A stretch of DNA of 64,000 nucleotides from the NCBI GenBank assembly GCA_023404705.1, contig JAEYAU010000022.1, positions 4,619 to 68,618 of the forward strand, given 5' to 3'. A program made the position numbers and the translations under genes. Origin of the DNA: Pseudomonadota bacterium (lineage in GTDB: Bacteria; Pseudomonadota; Alphaproteobacteria; Rhizobiales; Xanthobacteraceae). Shown here piece by piece: positions 58,461-64,000 of this stretch; the stretch's first letter is position 1, and every line of letters begins with the position of its first letter. Below the pieces are notes generated by a model. That model was not told the origin of the DNA. It saw only the letters and a list, made by a program, of their open reading frames with translations, and searched no databases.

Positions 58461-59738
58461 ATGGCCAGGAAACATTCGCGTCGCAGCTTCCTCCAATGCG
58501 CCCTGGCGGGGGGCGCCGCCGCAGGCACCGCCAATCTGACGCTCATGAAGGACGTCTTCGCGCAGGCGTCCGGTCCGATCGTCATCGGCCACCACTGCGA
58601 CCTCACGGGCGTGATCTCGTCCTGGGGCTATTGGCACGACAAGGCCGCCAAGGCCGCGGTCGATCTCATCAACAAGGGCGGCGGCATCGCCGGCCGGAAG
58701 GTCGAGCTCGCCACCGAGGACACCGAATCCAACCCGGCCAGCGGCGCGCGCAAGCTGCGCAACCTGATCCAGCGCTCGAACGCGGAATTCGTGGTGGGCT
58801 CGGTGCATTCCGGCGTGATGCTCTCGGCGATCCCGATCGCGTCGGAGCTCAAGACGATCTATTTCTCCACCGGCGAGGCGACCGAGGCGACCGGCGCAAA
58901 GGGTACGCGCTACTCCTTCCGCACCGGCACGGATACCTACTCGATCGCGGCCGCCAGCATGCCGTGGTGCGTCGAGAATTTCGGCAAGGCCTGGACAATC
59001 ATCTACGCCGACTACGCCTGGGGCCAGAGCACCAACCAGGAATCAAAGGCCTTCATCGAGAAGGCCGGCGGCAGGGTGCTCAACAGCATCCCGGTGCCGC
59101 TCGACTCCAAGGACTTCGTCCCCTATCTGGCGCAGATCCCCGCCGACACCGAGGTGCTGCTGCCGGCCTTCATCGGCTCGCTCTCGGTTGCGTTCTACAC
59201 GCAGGCGAAGAGCATGGGGCTCGACAAGAAGATGAAGATGTTCTCGTCCTCGGCGAGCATCGAGTCGATTGCGCCCGACGACATCCAGGGCGCGGCAGAG
59301 GGCGTGTACTTCTTCGAGAACTTCCCGCGCATGCTGGCCGCCAAGAACGACGAGCACCACAAGCAATTCATCCAGCTGCTCGGCATCGACGACGTGCATG
59401 CGCGCGAGAACGGCAGCCAGCGCGTGATGGACAAGAGCCACGGCTGGCAGGCCTGGGAGGACATCTTCGCGATCAAGCAGGCTGTTGAAGCGTCCGGCTA
59501 CAAGACCCGCAAGGACGTGGAGGGCGTCATTCGCGCGCTCGAAGGCATGCAGATGACGAACTCACTGGCGCATCCGCAGGGCGACAAGCTCATCCGCAAG
59601 GAGGACCATGCCGGCATCATCGACTGCTATATCAGCCGCGTGGAGGACGGGAAGCTCCAGGTCAAGAAGCGGATTCCGAAGGAGGATCTCGCGAAAAACA
59701 TGCCGCTGCGGCACGATCTATCGCGCATGAAGGCCTGA
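58461..59738 (+). CDS. ABC transporter solute-binding protein with Tat signal (system B)
   Basis: A 425-residue type I periplasmic binding protein of the amide/urea receptor kind. The N-terminus MARKHSRRSFLQCALAGG is a twin-arginine signal, cleaved near FAQA. The mature part has GPIVIGHHCDLTGVISSWG, the VELATEDTESNPASGARKLRNLI segment and FVVGSVHSGVMLSAIPIA. Tat export implies folding in the cytoplasm. Located between the transporter and the nitrilase, it probably binds the nitrile, amide or acid handled by module B. CAGGGAGAGAG precedes the ATG. Confidence 0.88.
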   Translation: MARKHSRRSFLQCALAGGAAAGTANLTLMKDVFAQASGPIVIGHHCDLTGVISSWGYWHDKAAKAAVDLINKGGGIAGRKVELATEDTESNPASGARKLRNLIQRSNAEFVVGSVHSGVMLSAIPIASELKTIYFSTGEATEATGAKGTRYSFRTGTDTYSIAAASMPWCVENFGKAWTIIYADYAWGQSTNQESKAFIEKAGGRVLNSIPVPLDSKDFVPYLAQIPADTEVLLPAFIGSLSVAFYTQAKSMGLDKKMKMFSSSASIESIAPDDIQGAAEGVYFFENFPRMLAAKNDEHHKQFIQLLGIDDVHARENGSQRVMDKSHGWQAWEDIFAIKQAVEASGYKTRKDVEGVIRALEGMQMTNSLAHPQGDKLIRKEDHAGIIDCYISRVEDGKLQVKKRIPKEDLAKNMPLRHDLSRMKA

Positions 59739-59797
59739 CCTCAGCGGGCGGCGGAGCGCACCCGCTCCGCCGCCTTAGCTTCATCGGACGAGATCTT

Positions 59798-60877
59798 ATG
59801 ACCGACTATCCGAACTTCACGGCGTGCGCGGCCCATGTCGCGCCGGTCTTCCTCGATGCCGCGGCGACCGTGCGCAAAGCTTGCGACCTCATCGCCGAGG
59901 CGGCGCGCGCCGGGGCACAACTGATCGCCTTTCCGGAATCCTTCGTGCCTGGATTTCCGGTCTGGGCAGGCGTCCAGGCGCCGATCCACAACCACGATTT
60001 CTTCAAGCGGCTGGCGGCGGAGTCCGTCGAGGTTCCGGGGCCACAGGTGCAGCAGCTCTGCGACGCCGCGCGCGAGCACGACATCTTCGTCTCGATCGGC
60101 ATCAGCGAGCGCTCGCCGGTGTCGGTCGGCGGCATCTGGAATTCGAACCTGTTCATCGGCGCGGACGGCGCGATTCTCAACCATCACCGCAAGCTGGTGC
60201 CGACCTTCTACGAGAAGCTGGTGTGGGCGGCCGGGGACGGTGCGGGCCTGCGCGTCGATGACACGCGGATCGGCAAGATCGGGATGCTGATATGCGGCGA
60301 GAACACCAACCCGCTCGCGCGCTATGCGCTGATCGCCCAGGGCGAGCAGGTGCATGTCTCGTCCTACCCGCCGGTGTGGCCAACCCGGCCCTCGAACCAG
60401 CCGGGGCGCTACGATCTCGCCTCCGCAATCCGCATTCGCGCCGGCGCGCATTCCTTCGAGGGCAAGGTCTTCAATATCGTGTCCTCCGGGGTCCTCGATC
60501 GCGCGTCGCTCGACGCGATGCCGGGCCTCGGCCGCGACGCGCGCGACACCCTGGAGCAGAGTCCGCAAGCCGTGACGATGGTGATCGGACCCGCCGGGGA
60601 GGTCATCAGCGACATCCTGAGCGAGTCCGAGGGGCTGCTGTACCAGCAGATCGATCTCGCCCAATGCGTCGAGCCTAAGCAGTTCCACGACGTCGTTGGT
60701 TACTACAATCGCTTCGACGTGTTCGACCTTCAGGTGACCCGCCGGCGCTTGCGGCCGATCACGTTCATCGATGTCCCCGAAGGCGCCGCGGCCGTGCAAA
60801 AGTCGAGCGAACGCAAGGAGGATACTTCAGCGGGCGCCGGCTCGGAACTGCACATCGATCGGAAGACAATAACGTGA
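59798..60877 (+). CDS. nitrilase-superfamily carbon-nitrogen hydrolase
   Basis: A 359-residue nitrilase-type enzyme. The catalytic triad is Glu47 (FPESFVPGFP), Lys132 (NHHRKLVPT) and Cys166 (LICGENTNPLARYAL). The GENTNPL context and length are those of true nitrilases (branch 1), which convert nitriles to acids and ammonia, rather than amidases. Last gene of module B, 59 bases after the binding protein. The acid formed could be the substrate for the flavoprotein complex; this is an inference. Confidence 0.9.
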   Translation: MTDYPNFTACAAHVAPVFLDAAATVRKACDLIAEAARAGAQLIAFPESFVPGFPVWAGVQAPIHNHDFFKRLAAESVEVPGPQVQQLCDAAREHDIFVSIGISERSPVSVGGIWNSNLFIGADGAILNHHRKLVPTFYEKLVWAAGDGAGLRVDDTRIGKIGMLICGENTNPLARYALIAQGEQVHVSSYPPVWPTRPSNQPGRYDLASAIRIRAGAHSFEGKVFNIVSSGVLDRASLDAMPGLGRDARDTLEQSPQAVTMVIGPAGEVISDILSESEGLLYQQIDLAQCVEPKQFHDVVGYYNRFDVFDLQVTRRRLRPITFIDVPEGAAAVQKSSERKEDTSAGAGSELHIDRKTIT

Positions 60878-61098
60878 CTACCGTGACGTGAAACTTGTCT
60901 CGGGTGGATCGCCCAGGAGTGCGTAAAGGCTCGAGCTAGGGCCCGACGCACCGAGCATCCGGGACATCATCTTCATCCCTTAGCCAGGATGGCACTGATC
61001 GATGCAAATCGGTTTACGAGATAAGCATGGTTCATTGATTTTACATGCGCTGTATCATCGTCGTTTACATCCATATTCCTGATGTTGCTGTCGAAAGT
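60878..61098. other. AT-rich intergenic stretch at the right island edge
   Basis: No gene is seen. From about 60980 the sequence is noticeably AT-richer than the rest of the window and contains TTTACAT twice (61040-61046 and 61064-61070), 24 bases apart, just left of the tRNA-derived repeat. It could be integrase arm sites or other remnant of the integrated element. Confidence 0.45.
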
Positions 61099-61180
61099 GC
61101 TGACTCTTGATCAGCAGGTCCAAGTTTCGAGTCCTTGTGCGCCTACCAATTTTCCCAATGACTTGGCGGAAGTTGGCGGA
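61099..61180. repeat. attachment-site-like direct repeat, right copy (tRNA-Lys 3' half remnant)
   Basis: Matches 38447-38528 with five substitutions. One lies in the T-stem, one in the acceptor 3' strand and one in the anticodon loop; there is no 5' tRNA half, so it is not a functional tRNA. The 32-base flank after the CCA is conserved almost perfectly, ending TTGGCGGAAGTTGGCGGA. Confidence 0.7.
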
Positions 61181-61206
61181 ACCCCTCGCGACCTTCTCGC
61201 TCTGCC

Positions 61207-62160
61207 TCAGTCGCCGAGCGGGCCGTTGGCATCTCCATCGACACCCTTCATCAATTCGTACTTGATGCGCCGCATGCGCTCCTGCGCTTCGCGCGGCTTG
61301 CGATAGGCGGTCGAAGCGGCGAGCAGATCGATGGCGGCCAGAAGCGCATAGCGTGAAGCCGTCGGCTTGAGCGCGTCCGGCGCTTCCGGGACATGCACGC
61401 CGAGCGCGATATCGGCCATGGTGGCCAGTCTGCTTTGCGGCTTGGTGATCGCGACGACGAGAGCGCCGTACTGCCGCGCGACCTGGGCCGCCTCGATGAC
61501 GTCGGGCGCGGCTCCACTTGTCGAGATCGCGATCGCGACATCATCCCGCCCGAGCGTCGCAGCGATCATGCGCATCACCTTCGGATCCGACGAATGGCTG
61601 GCCGCAATTCCGAGACGAAAGAAGCGGTTCTGCACCTCGGCCACGGCAAGCGTGGAGCCGCCGCCGACGCCGAATGCGGCGAGCCTTGCGCAGCGCGAGA
61701 TGGCCTCGGCCGCCTTGTCGAGATCTTCCTGCTTCAACTGCTCCTCTGCGGCCGTGATCGCGCGGCGTATTTCCTGAAAGACGGATCGCCAGAGTGCCGG
61801 ACGGGCCAAGTCCGTGCCGACGTGCGGTGGCAGTTCGAGATAGATCCGGCCGACCGCCATGGCCTGCGCCAGTTTCACCTTGAGCTCACGAACGCCGCGA
61901 CAGCCGACCGATCGGCTGAAGCGCGTGACCGTCGGCTCGCTGACGCCTGCGCGGCGGGCGAGTTCGGCATTGCTCGAGTGGACCGCGAACTCGATATCGG
62001 CGAGCAGCGCAGTAGCAACGCGTTGCTCGGAACGGCTGAGGGTCGGGCCGATCTGCCGGATGACCGAGATGATGTCGCCCGCTCCGAAGTGGCCGGTCCC
62101 GCGTGCATCATCCTGCGCTGCGGCCGCTGCTTGCGCAGGCGTTTGTCTTGCGCGTGCCAT
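61207..62160 (-). CDS. RpiR/MurR-family transcriptional regulator
   Basis: A 317-residue regulator. N-terminal HTH_6 domain (about residues 30-105) with AELARRAGVSEPTVTRFSRSVG, and a C-terminal SIS sugar-isomerase domain (about 135-280) with AAFGVGGGSTLAVAE and IAISTSGAAPDVIEAA. Such regulators respond to phosphosugars. Divergent from the solute-binding protein gene, with two candidate operators between them. Confidence 0.9.
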   Translation of the reverse strand: MARARQTPAQAAAAAQDDARGTGHFGAGDIISVIRQIGPTLSRSEQRVATALLADIEFAVHSSNAELARRAGVSEPTVTRFSRSVGCRGVRELKVKLAQAMAVGRIYLELPPHVGTDLARPALWRSVFQEIRRAITAAEEQLKQEDLDKAAEAISRCARLAAFGVGGGSTLAVAEVQNRFFRLGIAASHSSDPKVMRMIAATLGRDDVAIAISTSGAAPDVIEAAQVARQYGALVVAITKPQSRLATMADIALGVHVPEAPDALKPTASRYALLAAIDLLAASTAYRKPREAQERMRRIKYELMKGVDGDANGPLGD

Positions 62161-62212
62161 GTTGGATGTCCCTCGGCCCAGGCGCGGCTCCTGTCTCGGC
62201 GCACCCGGATTA

Positions 62213-62310
62213 TGTAATAAAGTTTCAGATTTGCCCGGCAGGGCTGCAAAAACCGCGGTATCTAGCCGTTTTTCACCTTGAACTCTACCACGTGCTGTAC
62301 GTAAATTTCA
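62213..62310. promoter_or_regulatory. two candidate RpiR-type operators
   Basis: TGTAATAAAGTTTCA (62213-62227) and TGTACGTAAATTTCA (62296-62310) share the frame TGTA-N4-AA-N-TTCA and resemble the HexR-type consensus TGTARTNNAAYTACA at 11 and 10 of its 13 defined positions. They lie 83 bases apart between the divergent genes. Confidence 0.45.
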
Positions 62311-62409
62311 AACAAGAACCGTCGCTGGGGGTGGAAACAATCGGCCCACCACAGCACCGAAAATCGGACGCGCTTGGCGCAGTCACATGGGAACGGGGAG
62401 GACGTAATC

Positions 62410-63951
62410 GTGACATCCAGATCGAGAGCAGGAATCCGTGCAGCCGTTGCGCTGGCGGCGGCATTGTTCCTGAACGCACAGGCAGGCGCGGCCAGCCTGT
62501 TCCGCGAAGCAACGATCGGAGAACCGCCTCCGCTCGACGTCATGCTGACCACCGCCGACGTCGCCTCGGTGATCGGCCGCCACATGTTCGAGACCCTTTA
62601 TGCCTGGGACTCGAGCTATACCCCGCGCCCGATGCTCGCCGACAGCGAGCGCGTCGAGGACGGCGGCAAGACCATCATCATCAAGCTTCGCGAGGGCGTC
62701 CTTTTCCACAACGGCAAGGAGATGACCGCGAAGGACGTGCTCGCCTCGATGAAGCGGTGGGGCGAGTTCGGCGCCCGCGGCAAGCTCCTGATGGCCTCGG
62801 CCACATCGGTCGAGGCGACCGGCCCATATGAAGTGACCCTCAAATTGTCGGCGCCGAACGGCGCCTGGAAGAATCTCGTCGCTGACGTCAATGGCGGCCT
62901 TGCGATCTATCCGGAAGAGATCGCGAGCAAGGCCGGCAATCGGCCGATCGAGCAGAAGGACTACATCGGCACCGGGCCTTATCGTTTCGTCGAATGGCGG
63001 CCGAACAGATATGTCGAGCTGGAGAAGTTCGATCGCTATCAGCCGCGCAAGGAGAAGGGCGACGGCTTCGCAGGCGCGCGTATCGCCAGTTTCGACAAGA
63101 TCCGCTTCATTCCGGTGCCGGACGTCGGCACGCGGGTGAGCGGCGTGCAGGCCGGCGACTACGAGTACGCCGAGATGATCTCGGGCGATCTCTACGAGAG
63201 CCTGAGCGCCGACAAGTCGGTTCAGGTGCAACGGACGAACGCGCCGATCTTCGGGCTGTTCTTCATGAACTCGAAAGAGGGCATCCTGAAGGACAATTAC
63301 AAGCTCCGCCGCGCCATCCAGACCGCACTGAACAAGTCGCAGGCGCTGCGCGTCGCCTTCGGGGCCAAGGATCTGTGGAGCGCCGAAGGCTCGATCGTTC
63401 CGAAAGGCACGTTCTGGTACTCGAGCGCAGGCGTCGAAGGTTACAGCCCGCACGATCCCAAGAAGGCGAAGGAGCTCGCCAAGGAGGCCGGCTACACCGG
63501 AACGCCTATTCGCCTCCTCGTCTCGACGAACTATCAGGCGCATTACGACGAGGCTTCCGTGTTCACCCGGCAGCTCGCGGAGGCGGGGATCAATGTCCAG
63601 ATGATCGTCGTCGACTGGGCAACGCTCCTGAAGATGCGCGGGCAGCCGGAGCAGTGGGACATCTTCGTCACTCACCACTCGTTCTTCCCGGACCCGATCC
63701 TCTTCACCTTCCTCAATGCCAGCTATCCGGGATGGTGGGACAGTCCGGAGATCAAGGCGCTGCGGACCGAGCTGGTCAATTCATCCGATCAGACGGCACG
63801 CAAGGCCACGTGGGACAAGATCCAGGCCCTGATCTACGAGCAGGTCCCGATCATGAAGGTCGGCGATGCGTATACCTACGACATCGCATCGCCGAAGCTG
63901 AAAGGGCTCAATCCGAACGGCCCGGTGTTCTGGAACGTCTCCACGAAATAG
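62410..63951 (+). CDS. ABC transporter solute-binding protein, peptide/nickel type (family 5)
   Basis: A 513-residue periplasmic protein. Signal peptide residues 1-27 end GAAS, followed by the DppA/OppA-like region TPRPMLADSERVEDGGKTIIIKLREGVLFHNGKEMTAKDVL-type sequence (about 70-110) and the IGTGPYRFVEW motif (about 184-194). Ligands of this class include peptides, sugars and opines. GTG at 62410 follows GGGGAGGACG. The permease and ATPase genes would lie to the right of the window. The adjacent RpiR regulator hints at a sugar-related ligand. Confidence 0.9.
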   Translation: MTSRSRAGIRAAVALAAALFLNAQAGAASLFREATIGEPPPLDVMLTTADVASVIGRHMFETLYAWDSSYTPRPMLADSERVEDGGKTIIIKLREGVLFHNGKEMTAKDVLASMKRWGEFGARGKLLMASATSVEATGPYEVTLKLSAPNGAWKNLVADVNGGLAIYPEEIASKAGNRPIEQKDYIGTGPYRFVEWRPNRYVELEKFDRYQPRKEKGDGFAGARIASFDKIRFIPVPDVGTRVSGVQAGDYEYAEMISGDLYESLSADKSVQVQRTNAPIFGLFFMNSKEGILKDNYKLRRAIQTALNKSQALRVAFGAKDLWSAEGSIVPKGTFWYSSAGVEGYSPHDPKKAKELAKEAGYTGTPIRLLVSTNYQAHYDEASVFTRQLAEAGINVQMIVVDWATLLKMRGQPEQWDIFVTHHSFFPDPILFTFLNASYPGWWDSPEIKALRTELVNSSDQTARKATWDKIQALIYEQVPIMKVGDAYTYDIASPKLKGLNPNGPVFWNVSTK

Positions 63952-63964
63952 CGACACGCAGCCG

Positions 63965-63992
63965 GTCCGGCTCGGGGCTCCCCGAGCCGGAC
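63965..63992 (+). terminator. hairpin after the solute-binding protein gene
   Basis: GTCCGGCTCGG / CCGAGCCGGAC, a perfect 11-base stem. The window ends before any T-tail can be judged; it could equally be an intercistronic hairpin. Confidence 0.5.
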
Positions 63993-64000
63993 GCCGCCCG

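Larger units (their letters stand above)
38529..61098. mobile_element. putative tRNA-Lys-integrated genomic island (decayed)
   Basis: The segment between the two tRNA-Lys-derived repeats carries only accessory catabolic and uptake genes: two Liv-type ABC transporters, LacI and LysR regulators, an acyl-CoA pathway, a flavoprotein/iron-sulfur/CCG operon and a nitrilase. No integrase, relaxase or transposase was found, so the element, if real, is immobile. The genes look compositionally similar to the host by eye. The right repeat has changes that break tRNA pairing, which suggests an old event. Boundaries are inferred from the repeats. Confidence 0.5.

Noticed and set aside
38529..61098. A live integrative element or prophage
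   Set aside because: No integrase, excisionase, relaxase, structural phage or transposase gene was seen, so only a decayed island is proposed.
61099..61175. A second tRNA-Lys gene
   Set aside because: Only the 3' half is present; there is no acceptor 5' strand or D-arm, and the T-stem and acceptor strand have mismatches.

Overview
The window looks like chromosomal DNA of a GC-rich alphaproteobacterium of the order Hyphomicrobiales, most like the Bradyrhizobium/Rhodopseudomonas/Xanthobacteraceae group. The evidence is a permuted two-piece tmRNA whose tag reads ANDNYAPVAQAA, attenuator leader peptides in front of ilvB and leuA, the run thyA-folA-hflKC-degP-serB-miaA-ilvBNC-leuA, and an abundance of Bug/TctC, TRAP and Liv-type solute transporters. 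The placement is an inference from gene content; no database was searched.

Layout. 1-5 kb: tmRNA (minus strand), a split chromate transporter and a tripartite tricarboxylate transporter (tctBAC). 5-12.5 kb: thyA, an acetyltransferase, folA, hflK-hflC, a DUF2065 protein, degP and a WD40 protein. 12.5-13.2 kb: a gene-free block with a strongly folded RNA candidate and an inverted-repeat element. 13-20 kb: serB and miaA (divergent, starts overlapping), a DUF155/RMD1 protein, then ilvB-ilvN-ilvC behind a leader-peptide attenuator. 20-30 kb: an SDR, a membrane sulfatase-like protein, a nitrate/sulfonate-type ABC transporter, an unrecognised cysteine protein, a pyridoxal kinase, a PhzF protein, a Nudix protein and a PPK2 kinase. 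30-38.2 kb: leuA with its leader, two Kazal-type secreted proteins, a Tat-exported SMP-30 protein, a small secreted protein and a TRAP transporter (dctPQM).

38.4-61.2 kb: an intact tRNA-Lys(CTT) gene at 38421-38496 and a decayed copy of its 3' half plus flank at 61099-61180 (77 of 82 bases identical). They bracket about 22.6 kb that reads as an old tRNA-targeted island with no recognisable integrase left. The island holds two self-contained catabolic modules. Module A is a Liv-type ABC transporter plus SDR facing an acyl-CoA pathway (acyl-CoA dehydrogenase, acyl-CoA synthetase, citrate-synthase-fold lyase, thioesterase, enoyl-CoA hydratase), with a LacI-family regulator between them and operator-like palindromes at both promoters. 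Module B is a LysR regulator divergent from a flavoprotein, an SdhB-like iron-sulfur protein and an HdrB-like CCG protein, followed by a second Liv-type transporter and a nitrilase. Module B is the best candidate here for an undescribed system: a three-subunit soluble redox enzyme of the succinate dehydrogenase/fumarate reductase fold, apparently without the usual dicarboxylate-binding residues, tied to uptake and hydrolysis of a nitrile-type substrate.

61.2-64 kb: an RpiR-family regulator divergent from a peptide/solute-binding protein of an ABC system whose other genes would lie beyond the window.

Several short repeat families are scattered between genes. One has CGTAGGGTGTGC termini, and in two of its three copies the TAG inside the terminus is the stop codon of the neighbouring gene (serB and the PPK2 gene).
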